Part shown: in pieces, positions 44,562 through 52,746 of the stretch | Position numbering within the stretch: the first letter of the stretch is position 1 | Layout: every line of letters starts with the position of its first letter | Assembly (NCBI GenBank): GCA_938029725.1 | Contig: CALHGE010000002.1 | Location: forward strand, 62,001 to 126,000 | From: an uncultured Flavobacteriaceae bacterium | Lineage (GTDB): Bacteria > Bacteroidota > Bacteroidia > Flavobacteriales > Flavobacteriaceae | Direction: 5' to 3' | Length of the DNA: 64,000 bases | The notes under the pieces: model-generated | Database searches by the model: none | Told to the model about the DNA's origin: nothing | What the model saw: only the letters and a program-made list of their open reading frames with translations | Made by a program: the position numbers and the translations under genes

Positions 44562-45848
44562 ATGAGTTTAAAAACCACAATGCACGACTTGAAGATGAAG
44601 TATAAGGGCAAAAAGATGGCTCCTGCTATCAATGCTTTTCATACTTTTTTGTTCACTCCAGATGAGACCACTCATTCAGGTTCTCACGTAAGAGGTGCAG
44701 ACGATTTGAAGCGCACAATGAATACAGTAATCATGGCTTTAGTGCCTGTTTTGTTGTTTTCAGTCTTTAATGCTGGGTACCAGCATTTCTCTGCAATAAA
44801 TGGTTTTCCTGAGAATTTTTCTTTGATGGAGCACTTCTTGACTTGGGATAATGCATGGATTGGTATTATAAAAATACTGCCATTATTGGCCGTTTCTTAT
44901 GGCGTCGGACTTATAGTAGAATTTATATTCGCTGTTATAAAAGGACATGAGGTAGAGGAAGGCTATTTGGTAACAGGTATTTTAGTTCCTTTAATTGTAC
45001 CTATAGATACGCCACTTTGGATGTTGGCTGTAGCTGTTGTTTTCGGTGTTGTTATCGGAAAAGAAGTTTTTGGAGGTACAGGAATGAACATCTTAAACCC
45101 AGCACTTACGATACGTGCTTTCTTATTCTTTGCGTATCCAACTTGGATGAGTGGTGATAAAGTTTGGGTACACGAAGCGCGCGAACGTTCAGAGGCTATT
45201 TTAGCGGGTGCAACAAATGTCGATGCCATTTCAGGAGAAACAATTTTAGGATATCTAGCACAGAACAATGAAGCGGCCATGGCTGCAAAGTACTCCCTTT
45301 CAGATATGTTCTTCGGGTTTATTCCTGGATCAGTTGGCGAAACACCCACTTTTTTAATCCTATTAGGGGGTCTTTTCTTAATCTTTAGTAAAATAGCAAG
45401 CTGGCGTATTATGCTTAGCGCTGTATTAGGTTCTTTAGTTATGGGGCTGATGTTCAACCAAGTAGTTGAAATGGGATGGGTAACAGAAACAAGTAAATTC
45501 TACGGGTTAATGAATTTTGATTTCTGGAAGCATTTGATAGTTGGCGGATTAGCATTCGGTATAGTCTATATGGCAACCGACCCAGTAACGGGTGCCCAGA
45601 CCAATCGTGGTAAATGGTTCTACGGTTTTTTTATCGGGTTTCTCTCTGTAATGATTCGGGTATTTAACCCGGCCTATCCAGAAGGTGTTTTCTTAGCAAT
45701 ACTTTTGATGAATGTATTTGCACCAACCATTGACCATTACGTAGTGCGTGGAAACGTAAATAAAAGATTGAAAAGGCTTAAAAACGCTGTCGTTATTCCT
45801 AAAGATTCAGATAGTGCAGCAAAAGAACTTAAAGCAGAAACCGTTTAG
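44562..45848 (+). CDS. nqrB: Na+-translocating NADH:quinone reductase subunit B
   Basis: Membrane subunit with about ten helices that carries covalent FMN and riboflavin and forms the sodium path. The 428-residue protein has FGVVIGKEVFGGTGMNILNPALTIRAFLFFAYP and AFGIVYMATDPVTGAQTNRGKWFYG, both conserved. The expected FMN attachment site reads DAISGETI with Thr227. The usual motif is D-x-x-S-G-A-T, so Glu226 replaces the common small residue. Start follows the nqrA stop by 3 nt, and nqrC follows 2 nt after the stop. Confidence 0.97.
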   Translation: MSLKTTMHDLKMKYKGKKMAPAINAFHTFLFTPDETTHSGSHVRGADDLKRTMNTVIMALVPVLLFSVFNAGYQHFSAINGFPENFSLMEHFLTWDNAWIGIIKILPLLAVSYGVGLIVEFIFAVIKGHEVEEGYLVTGILVPLIVPIDTPLWMLAVAVVFGVVIGKEVFGGTGMNILNPALTIRAFLFFAYPTWMSGDKVWVHEARERSEAILAGATNVDAISGETILGYLAQNNEAAMAAKYSLSDMFFGFIPGSVGETPTFLILLGGLFLIFSKIASWRIMLSAVLGSLVMGLMFNQVVEMGWVTETSKFYGLMNFDFWKHLIVGGLAFGIVYMATDPVTGAQTNRGKWFYGFFIGFLSVMIRVFNPAYPEGVFLAILLMNVFAPTIDHYVVRGNVNKRLKRLKNAVVIPKDSDSAAKELKAETV

Positions 45849-45850
45849 TT

Positions 45851-46603
45851 ATGGCATTAGATACAGATAAAAACAGTTATACCATTATTTTTGCCGCTGT
45901 CATGGTGGTGATAGTTGGTTCTATTCTGGCATTTTTAGCTTCAGGATTACGTCCGAACATTGAAGAAAATGAGCGGTTTGCAAAGCAGCAGAATATACTT
46001 TACGCCATGGGTGTAAATGAAAATGGTGATGACGCAGGTAGTGTTAATTTTATTCCTACCGATAGGGTGGGCGGTGAGTTTACGACCTATATCAAGCAGC
46101 AATTAGTGATAGAAGGTGGTAAAACCACTCAAGATGAAGAGGCTTATTTAATAGACCTTAAAAAGCAACTGTCTGCAAAGAAGAAAGGAAAACCGTACAA
46201 GTTGCCACTTTTCATTGGTGAAAAGGATAGTAAGAGTTTTTATATCATACCTATGTATGGCAAAGGGCTATGGGATGCCATCTGGGGGTATATTGCCTTA
46301 GATGAAACGATGACCGTACAAGGAGTTTATTTTGATCACAAAGGTGAAACAGCAGGGTTAGGAGCAAATATTAAAATGCGGTACTTCATGGATGATTTCG
46401 AAGGAGAAAGTATTTTAGATGGCACTAAGTATGCTGGTATAGCGGTCGCGAAAGGTAATAACGATCCTTTGAATAAGACAAAAGATGACAATGAAGTAGA
46501 TGCATTGGCAGGTGCTACGATTACAGGAAACGGTGTTGCGGTCATGATTAAAGAGAGCGTGAACCTATATAAAGACTATTTAGAAACCATAAGAGTTAAA
46601 TAA
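45851..46603 (+). CDS. nqrC: Na+-translocating NADH:quinone reductase subunit C
   Basis: One membrane helix (about residues 12-33) followed by a periplasmic FMN-binding domain. The covalent FMN site is the DALAGATIT segment with Thr223, a good match to D-x-x-S/A-G-A-T. GLGANIKMRYFMDDFEG and GLWDAIWGYIALDETMTVQGVYFDHKGETAGLG are typical of the domain. ApbE, encoded 3.5 kb downstream, would attach the flavin. The 250-residue length fits. Confidence 0.96.
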   Translation: MALDTDKNSYTIIFAAVMVVIVGSILAFLASGLRPNIEENERFAKQQNILYAMGVNENGDDAGSVNFIPTDRVGGEFTTYIKQQLVIEGGKTTQDEEAYLIDLKKQLSAKKKGKPYKLPLFIGEKDSKSFYIIPMYGKGLWDAIWGYIALDETMTVQGVYFDHKGETAGLGANIKMRYFMDDFEGESILDGTKYAGIAVAKGNNDPLNKTKDDNEVDALAGATITGNGVAVMIKESVNLYKDYLETIRVK

Positions 46604-46604
46604 T

Positions 46605-47252
46605 ATGGCCTTACTTACAAAAAAAGACGCTAATTTAATTTTAGATCCTCTAACAGATAATAACCCTATAACCATACAGGTATTGGGTATTTGTTCGGCA
46701 CTCGCAATTACCGCAGAATTAGAGGCATCAATAGTGATGGCCATTTCCGTGATTTTCGTAATGGGTCTTGGTAACGTAGTAATATCGCTCATGAGAGATA
46801 TTATTCCGTCTAAAATTAGAATTATTGTGCAGCTAATTGTGGTTGCAACTTTGGTTATTATCGTAGATCAGGTTTTAAAAGCCTATGCCTATGAACTCAG
46901 TAAAACGCTGGGTGCATTTATCGGTCTGATTATTACTAACTGTATTATAATGGGCCGTTTCGAGGCTTTTGCATTAGCAAATGGGCCGTGGAAGTCCTTC
47001 TTAGATGGTATTGGTAATGCATTAGGGTATGGAATCATTCTTATTATTGTCGGGTTTTTTAGAGAATTATTAGGTTCCGGTACGCTCTTGGGCTATCCTG
47101 TGTTGGGTGATCCAATCATGAAAACTGGATTATACGCTACCGGATATGAGAATAACGGATTTATGATTATACCGCCGGCCGCTTTAATTGTGGTAGGAAT
47201 TCTTATTTGGGTGCAACGGTCAAGAAACCCTGCATTAATAGAAGAAAATTAG
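46605..47252 (+). CDS. nqrD: Na+-translocating NADH:quinone reductase subunit D
   Basis: A 215-residue membrane subunit with six helices, homologous to RnfE/NqrE. Landmarks are LGICSALAITAELEASIVMAISVIFVMGLGNVVISLMRD, IIVQLIVVATLVIIVDQVLKAYAYELSKTLGAFIGLIITNC and GIGNALGYGIILIIVGFFRELLGSGTLLGYPV. The Cys in GICSA and ITNC pair with those of NqrE to hold an iron centre. Start lies 1 nt after the nqrC stop. Confidence 0.96.
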   Translation: MALLTKKDANLILDPLTDNNPITIQVLGICSALAITAELEASIVMAISVIFVMGLGNVVISLMRDIIPSKIRIIVQLIVVATLVIIVDQVLKAYAYELSKTLGAFIGLIITNCIIMGRFEAFALANGPWKSFLDGIGNALGYGIILIIVGFFRELLGSGTLLGYPVLGDPIMKTGLYATGYENNGFMIIPPAALIVVGILIWVQRSRNPALIEEN

Positions 47253-47450
47253 AAATAATGTTCGCTGAGCAGTGTTTATTGCACAGCAAACAGATATGCT
47301 TTTACGGAAGCAAAAGAGTGTCAAAAGAATTGATTATTATAAATGAGGCAGTAGAAAAGTGAATTGATTATAGGGTTTTGAATCCAACTAGATTGGAAGA
47401 AAGAAGCGATAGTTGAGTACTGATTACTGACCACTGAATACTTATGTATT
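47253..47450 (+). other. 198-bp spacer inside the nqr operon (nqrD-nqrE)
   Basis: nqrD and nqrE usually abut. Here a 198-bp insert separates them. It holds a 34-codon ORF (47258-47362) of no recognised family and a run of short direct repeats near its end (ACTGATTACTGACCACTGAATACT-like). A 15-bp piece of this (47413-47427) also occurs before tRNA-Arg at 4293. The rest of the operon is tightly packed, so this spacer stands out. Confidence 0.7.
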
Positions 47451-48209
47451 ATGTTAGAGCATATAGAGTTATTTTTTAAGTCCATTTTCATAGATAACAT
47501 GGTATTTGCCGTGTTCTTAGGAATGTGTTCCTATTTAGCAGTATCCAAGAAAGTCGCAACCGCAGTTGGTCTTGGAGCAGCGGTTATTTTCGTTTTGGCG
47601 GTAACCGTTCCTTTGAACTGGTTGTTAGATAAGTATTTGTTGCAAGACGGTGCTTTGGTTTGGTTGGGAGAAGAATATGCAGACTACAACCTAGGTTTCC
47701 TATCTTTTATTCTTTTCATTGCTACTATTGCAACCATGGTGCAATTGGTAGAGATAGTGGTAGAGAAATTTTCACCTTCACTGTATAATTCGCTAGGAAT
47801 ATTTTTACCGCTTATTGCAGTAAACTGTGCTATTCTAGGAGGGTCTTTATTTATGCAGGCAAGAGAAATAGAAACTTTTGGTTTGGCATTGAATTACGGC
47901 ATTAGTTCCGGAATAGGATGGTTCTTGGCTATTTTGGCTATTGCAGCAATCCGTGAAAAAATCAGATATTCTAATGTTCCAGCGCCTTTAAGAGGTTTAG
48001 GAATTACGTTTATCATCACAGGGTTAATGGGTATTGGTTTTCAAAGCTTTGGTGGAATGTTAACCGGTGGAGGAGAAGAGGCACCTGTAGAAGTTGAGAA
48101 AACGACGGTTCAGCAACTAGAAACTCCTGAGGTACGCATAGAAGATGCGAAAGAAATAAAAACGGAAATAGACGAAAAGGAAATTTCTTATAACGATTTA
48201 AATAAGTAA
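47451..48209 (+). CDS. nqrE: Na+-translocating NADH:quinone reductase subunit E
   Basis: Six-helix membrane subunit paired with NqrD. The core (residues 1 to about 200) has MLEHIELFFKSIFIDNMVFAVFLGMCSYLAVSKK and SPSLYNSLGIFLPLIAVNCAILGGSLFMQAR, with the iron-centre cysteines in GMCSY and VNCAIL. FGLALNYGISSGIGWFLAI and RGLGITFIITGLMGIGFQSFGGM follow. At 252 residues it is about 50 longer than classical NqrE: an acidic, charged tail follows (EEAPVEVEKTTVQQLETPEV...). The tail may interact with a partner. nqrF starts 4 nt later. Confidence 0.95.
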   Translation: MLEHIELFFKSIFIDNMVFAVFLGMCSYLAVSKKVATAVGLGAAVIFVLAVTVPLNWLLDKYLLQDGALVWLGEEYADYNLGFLSFILFIATIATMVQLVEIVVEKFSPSLYNSLGIFLPLIAVNCAILGGSLFMQAREIETFGLALNYGISSGIGWFLAILAIAAIREKIRYSNVPAPLRGLGITFIITGLMGIGFQSFGGMLTGGGEEAPVEVEKTTVQQLETPEVRIEDAKEIKTEIDEKEISYNDLNK

Positions 48210-48213
48210 AAGA

Positions 48214-49521
48214 ATGATTTTAGCTACTAGTACAGTTGGAACAATAATGATTACCGTGGTAGCCTTTTTACTGCTATTAATGATTTTGGTGTCAATTCTG
48301 TTGTTTACGAAACAGAAGTTATCACCTTCTGGCCCTGTAACCATTACGATAAACGGAGAAAGAAAGGTAGAAGTTGCATCTGGTAGCACCTTACTTACAA
48401 CGCTTAGTGCGCAAAAAGTATTTTTGCCTTCTGCTTGTGGTGGTGGTGGAACATGCGTGCAATGTGAATGTCATGTAACTTCTGGTGGAGGTGAAGCTTT
48501 GCCTACTGAAACACCTCACTTTTCTAAAAGAGAGCTAAGTCACGGAATACGTTTGGCATGTCAAGTGAAAGTAAAGCAGGATATGGAAATTACCATTCCA
48601 GAAGAGGTTTTTGGAATAAAAAAATGGCCTGCAAAAGTAGTTCGTAACTATAACGTTGCTTCTTTTATAAAGGAATTTGTTGTGGAGATTCCAGAAGATA
48701 TGGGATACAAAGCGGGTGGTTATATTCAGATCGAAATTCCACAGTGTGAGGTTAAGTTTTCTGATATGGATATTACAGCACACCCTGAAGAGCACGAGAC
48801 GCCTGATAAATTTCAAGCGGAATGGGATAAGTTCAATCTTTGGCCTTTGGTAATGAAGAATCCAGAAACGGTTGAAAGAGCATATTCAATGGCTTCTTTT
48901 CCTGCTGAAGGAAGAGAGATTATGTTGAACGTGCGTATTGCAACTCCACCTTGGGATCGGTCTAAGAATGGTTGGATGGATGTAAACCCTGGTGTAGCTT
49001 CTTCTTATATTTTTGGATTAAAAGAGGGTGATGATGTAACTATTTCAGGCCCTTATGGTGAGTTTTTTATCCATGAATCTGATTCAGAAATGTTATACGT
49101 TGGTGGTGGTGCTGGTATGGCTCCTATGCGTTCGCATTTATACCACTTATTCAAAACATTAAAAACGAATAGAAAGGTATCGTACTGGTACGGTGGGCGT
49201 TCGAAGCGTGAATTGTTCTATTTGGAGCATTTCTATGAATTGGAAAAGGAGTTTCCAAATTTCAAATTCTACTTGGCGCTATCTGAGCCAGCGGAAGAGG
49301 ACAATTGGAAGGTAAAAGAGAATATAGACGCCCCTGGAGATGGTTTCGTTGGGTTTATACATAATTGTGTAATTGATAACTATCTAGAGCTACACGAATC
49401 TCCTGAGGATATTGAATTGTATTTCTGTGGACCACCATTAATGAACAAAGCCGTTCAAAAAATGGGTGAAGATTATGGAATACCTGATGAGCACATCCGA
49501 TTTGATGACTTTGGAGGCTAA
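48214..49521 (+). CDS. nqrF: Na+-translocating NADH:quinone reductase subunit F
   Basis: Electron-entry subunit that oxidises NADH. The 435-residue protein has one N-terminal membrane helix, a 2Fe-2S domain (PSACGGGGTCVQCECHV and later RLACQV, giving four Cys ligands), an FAD domain (ERAYSMASFP) and an NADH-binding domain (GGGAGMAPMRSHLYHL, SYWYGGRSKRELFY, ELYFCGPPLMNKAV). These are all NqrF hallmarks. A terminator lies 50 nt after the stop, so nqrF closes the operon. Confidence 0.97.
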   Translation: MILATSTVGTIMITVVAFLLLLMILVSILLFTKQKLSPSGPVTITINGERKVEVASGSTLLTTLSAQKVFLPSACGGGGTCVQCECHVTSGGGEALPTETPHFSKRELSHGIRLACQVKVKQDMEITIPEEVFGIKKWPAKVVRNYNVASFIKEFVVEIPEDMGYKAGGYIQIEIPQCEVKFSDMDITAHPEEHETPDKFQAEWDKFNLWPLVMKNPETVERAYSMASFPAEGREIMLNVRIATPPWDRSKNGWMDVNPGVASSYIFGLKEGDDVTISGPYGEFFIHESDSEMLYVGGGAGMAPMRSHLYHLFKTLKTNRKVSYWYGGRSKRELFYLEHFYELEKEFPNFKFYLALSEPAEEDNWKVKENIDAPGDGFVGFIHNCVIDNYLELHESPEDIELYFCGPPLMNKAVQKMGEDYGIPDEHIRFDDFGG

Positions 49522-49570
49522 ACGCTAGGTCTTAGTATTGGGCTGCTTAGCAGTACGTAAATAAAATTTA

Positions 49571-49597
49571 AACCGATAGCCTGCTATCGGTTTTTTT
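49571..49597 (+). terminator. Terminator after nqrF
   Basis: Stem AACCGATAG/CTATCGGTT with loop CCTG, followed by seven T then AAT. Confidence 0.9.
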
Positions 49598-49700
49598 AAT
49601 TAACTCGCATGTACGAGCAGGGTGAAGTAAGCTTTTGTTATTTCTATAAACACACAGTCTGCTTGGCGCCTCGCAAATATCTTGCTAATATATAGTAAAA

Positions 49701-50063
49701 ATGCAGCCACTAACTGAACAAGAATTACACAACTTAGCGATGAACATCGTTGGTAAAGAACTAGAGGTAGCTGGCTTTGAGTTTATGGCGGTGAATAGTG
49801 AGCTTAAAAAAAATCCTCAGTTCGTTTGCTTGAAAGATAAGAAGCTACACTTTATTGTGGTTAAGGGGGTTGAATACCCAGGAGATCCAAAAGACTTTGA
49901 GTTTTTTAGAGCAGATCTGCATAAGATGCGAGAACATGCTTTGAATTTTGAGGCAGATACCTTCTATGCGGGTGTTGGTTTGGTAAACGCTGCCGATTAT
50001 AATTTACCGGTGTATTTGAATGAGGAATATATTGTCGATTATGATGGATTAGTAAAGATTTGA
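49701..50063 (+). CDS. Conserved small protein next to nqr/apbE
   Basis: A 120-residue cytoplasmic protein (LTEQELHNLAMNIVGKELEVAGFEFMAVNSELKKNPQFVCLKDKKLHFIVVKGV...). Proteins like this are often found in flavobacteria at this place and are sometimes labelled subunit F of NQR from context, but no iron-sulfur or flavin motif is present. The pattern of alternating strands and helices with FIVVKG near a Lys resembles a small nuclease-like or PD-(D/E)XK-like fold, which is a guess only. It lies 57 nt before apbE on the same strand, so both are likely transcribed together. Confidence 0.7.
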   Translation: MQPLTEQELHNLAMNIVGKELEVAGFEFMAVNSELKKNPQFVCLKDKKLHFIVVKGVEYPGDPKDFEFFRADLHKMREHALNFEADTFYAGVGLVNAADYNLPVYLNEEYIVDYDGLVKI

Positions 50064-50119
50064 TTTTTGCTGTTATTTTGAATCGACAAAGGGTTACATT
50101 AAAATAATAATTTAAATAG

Positions 50120-51118
50120 ATGAAAAGGTTCTTGCTAATATGGAGTGTAATTTTTTTGGCTTCTTGTGGGTCAAAAGAACCAGAAATCTTTAAAAATCAA
50201 AATTATGGCGCTGCATTAGGTACCACCTATAGTCTCACGTATTTGGCAGATAAAGAAGTGGACTATCAGAAAGAAATTGATTCAGTATTCGCAGCGGTAA
50301 ACAAATCGATGTCTACCTATATTTCTGATTCAGACATCTCAAAGATTAATAAGGGTGACTCAACAATTGTAGTTGACCTGATGTTTCAAGAAGTGTTTCT
50401 GCTCTCGAAAGAGATCTACGAAAAGACGGAAGGTTATTTTGATCCAACCGTTGGGCCATTGGTAAACGCGTGGGGTTTTGGTCCAGAAAAACAAATGGCT
50501 CTTGATAGCGCCAGCGTAGACAGTTTAATGAATTACGTAGGCTTTGATAAGGTTTTTTTAACGCCTAAAAAAACCATTAGAAAAGAGAAAATTAAAATTT
50601 ATTTTGATTTTAATGCTATTGCTAAAGGCTATACAATTGATCGTTTGGCTGTCTTATTGGACAACAAAGGAATTCAAAATTATCTATTAGAAGTTGGTGG
50701 AGAGTTGGTTGCAAAAGGAGAGAATATACTACAAAACAGACCTTGGGGTATTGCAGTTACAGATCCAGAAGCGGAACGAGCTAAAATTTCAATTCGTCTA
50801 AAAGATAGAGCAATGGCTTCATCAGGTAATTATCGAAAATTTAGAATTGATTCTATTACAGGAAAAAAATATGTGCATACCATAGACCCAAAAACTGGGT
50901 TTACCAAGAATGCTAATACGCTCGCTGTAAATATCTTGGCTGCTACCTGTGCCGAAGCTGATGCGTATGCAACTGCCTTTATGGCGATGGATTTAGATAC
51001 TGCCGTAGCTTTTTTGACAAGGCAAAGTGATTTGGATGCTTATATCATTTACTTAGACGAAACAGGTGAAACACAAGAGTTTATGACAACAGGGTTTCGT
51101 ACCTTGGTGATGGAGTAA
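50120..51118 (+). CDS. apbE: FAD:protein FMN transferase (ApbE), lipoprotein
   Basis: Periplasmic flavin transferase that attaches FMN by a phosphoester to Thr in NqrB and NqrC. The 332-residue protein has a lipoprotein signal (FLLIWSVIFLASC, Cys16). The ApbE core has ALGTTYSLTY, the segment VNKSMSTYISDSDISKINKG, DPTVGPLVNAWGFGPEK, DFNAIAKGYTIDRLA, LLEVGGELVAKG, HTIDPKTGF and the metal-binding AEADAYATAFMAM. Its place 1.6 kb after nqrF supports a role in NQR maturation. Confidence 0.96.
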   Translation: MKRFLLIWSVIFLASCGSKEPEIFKNQNYGAALGTTYSLTYLADKEVDYQKEIDSVFAAVNKSMSTYISDSDISKINKGDSTIVVDLMFQEVFLLSKEIYEKTEGYFDPTVGPLVNAWGFGPEKQMALDSASVDSLMNYVGFDKVFLTPKKTIRKEKIKIYFDFNAIAKGYTIDRLAVLLDNKGIQNYLLEVGGELVAKGENILQNRPWGIAVTDPEAERAKISIRLKDRAMASSGNYRKFRIDSITGKKYVHTIDPKTGFTKNANTLAVNILAATCAEADAYATAFMAMDLDTAVAFLTRQSDLDAYIIYLDETGETQEFMTTGFRTLVME

Positions 51119-51883
51119 TTATTTTTTTACTACCGGAATTAATTCACCTTTCGCCAAGCGATATTTTTCAATGTCTTCAGTGGTCATTTTAGCAGTATAG
51201 TTTACTTCTTCCACCAAAAAGCCAATACTCCTTAGTTTTTTAAAGTAGTCTCTACCATAGATACGAACATGGTCGTATTGACCAAAGATTTTCGCACGTT
51301 CTTTCTTATCGGTTATCGTATCGTCTTCGAAAGTAGTTTCTCTTTCTAGGTCTTGTGGAATTTGTAAAATACCCCATCCACCAGGTCTTAAAATACGATA
51401 GAGTTCTTGCATTGCTTTCGTATCGTCAGGAATATGTTCTAAAACATGATTGCAAAAAATAACATCGAAAGAGGCATCTTCAAAGGGTAGCTTGCAAATA
51501 TCTGCTTGTACGTCGGCTAATGGAGAGTTCAAATCAGTAGTAGTATACTCTAAATTCTTGAGTTTCCTGAACCTTTTGTAAAATGCTTGCTCAGGGGCGA
51601 AGTGTAATACTTTTAAGGAAGCTGTAAAAAAATTGGTCTCATTCTTTAAATAAAGCCATAATAACCGATGGCGTTCAAGCGATAGCGTAGCTGGAGCTAA
51701 AACATTCGCTCGTGGGCTTTCATAACCATAAGGAAGAAAACTTCTAAATCGCTTTTCATCTATCGGGTCAACATAGGTATCGCCTCGCATTGAAAATGCC
51801 AAGATGGGCCTGACTAAATAACTGAGCTTAATTAATAAAGGTCTCGGTACCGTATTCAGGATGTATTTGAAAAGGTTTTTCAT
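51119..51883 (-). CDS. Class I SAM-dependent methyltransferase (type 11)
   Basis: A 254-residue protein. The N-terminal part carries DEKRFRSFLPYGYESPRANVLAPATLSLERHRLLWLYL, a conserved pre-domain in a Bacteroidota methyltransferase group. The SAM domain has LHFAPEQAFYKRFRKL, the acidic TTDLNSPLADVQADICKLPFEDASFDVIFCNHVLEHI and YRILRPGGWGILQIPQD. The substrate is unknown. It is convergent with apbE: its stop begins at 51119, one base after the apbE stop ends, leaving no space for a terminator. map lies 11 nt upstream on the same strand. Confidence 0.88.
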   Translation of the reverse strand: MKNLFKYILNTVPRPLLIKLSYLVRPILAFSMRGDTYVDPIDEKRFRSFLPYGYESPRANVLAPATLSLERHRLLWLYLKNETNFFTASLKVLHFAPEQAFYKRFRKLKNLEYTTTDLNSPLADVQADICKLPFEDASFDVIFCNHVLEHIPDDTKAMQELYRILRPGGWGILQIPQDLERETTFEDDTITDKKERAKIFGQYDHVRIYGRDYFKKLRSIGFLVEEVNYTAKMTTEDIEKYRLAKGELIPVVKK

Positions 51884-51894
51884 CCTAGGCAGCC

Positions 51895-52713
51895 TTAAAG
51901 CTGTAGTTTTTTCTTGCGGAATTCATCTTCCTCATTACTTTCAATTCCTAGGGCTTCATAAACGTATTGAAAAGTGGATAGCAACTCTGGCTTTCCATCT
52001 ACTAAGGCAATATTGTGCTCAAAGTGCGCACTTGGTTTTCCGTCAGCAGTTAGAATTGTCCAGCCGTCTTTCAGCTGTTTGATGCGCCGAGTTCCTAAGT
52101 TGGTCATCGGTTCAATGGCGACTACCATGCCTTCAATAAACGTTTTTCCGCGACCTCTTTTACCATAATTTGGCATTTCAGGGTCTTCATGCATTTTACG
52201 GCCTAAACCGTGACCGACTAATTCGCGAACAACACCATACCCATGATCTTCGGTAAATTTTTGAATCGCATACCCAACATCACCTACCCGATTTCCTTTT
52301 TTGAATTCGCGTATGCCTACATAGAGAGATTCTTTAGTGACATCGAGCATTTTTTTTGTTTCTATGGCAACTTCGCCAACTTCGAAAGTATAGGCATGAT
52401 CACCGTAGAAATCATTTTTTAAAACACCGCAGTCGATTGATATGATATCACCATCTACCAGTGGCTTGTCATTTGGAATACCGTGAACTACCTGAGCATT
52501 CGGACTCATGCAAAGTGAGTTAGGAAAGTCATAGAGGCCTAAAAAACCGGGTACTCCACCATGATCGCGTATAAAGGTTTCTGCAAGGGTATCCAATTGT
52601 AAAGTGCTTACACCTGGTTTTACTTCCTTCGCAAGCATTCCTAAAGTTTTAGACACGATTAACGCACTTTCACGCATCAATTCTATTTCTTCTGCTGTTT
52701 TTACTATAATCAT
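51895..52713 (-). CDS. map: Methionine aminopeptidase type I
   Basis: Removes the initiator methionine. The 272-residue protein has the metal ligands of the family: Asp in IISIDCGVLKNDFYGDHAY (two Asp), His in VRELVGHGLGRKMHE, Glu in MVVAIEPMTNLG and Glu in SAHFEHNIALVDG. KEVKPGVSTLQLDTLAE is typical. An extra short tail (ALGIESNEEDEFRKKKLQL) follows the core. Start ATG at 52713 sits 33 nt after gpmI's stop, so the minus-strand genes gpmI, map and the methyltransferase may form one unit. Confidence 0.97.
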   Translation of the reverse strand: MIIVKTAEEIELMRESALIVSKTLGMLAKEVKPGVSTLQLDTLAETFIRDHGGVPGFLGLYDFPNSLCMSPNAQVVHGIPNDKPLVDGDIISIDCGVLKNDFYGDHAYTFEVGEVAIETKKMLDVTKESLYVGIREFKKGNRVGDVGYAIQKFTEDHGYGVVRELVGHGLGRKMHEDPEMPNYGKRGRGKTFIEGMVVAIEPMTNLGTRRIKQLKDGWTILTADGKPSAHFEHNIALVDGKPELLSTFQYVYEALGIESNEEDEFRKKKLQL

Positions 52714-52746
52714 AGGTGGTAAAGGTAAAGTTTTTGCAAGAAAGGC

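Noticed and set aside
47258-47362. 34-aa ORF in the nqrD-nqrE spacer as a gene
   Set aside because: Very short, no family pattern and no promoter; kept only as part of the spacer.
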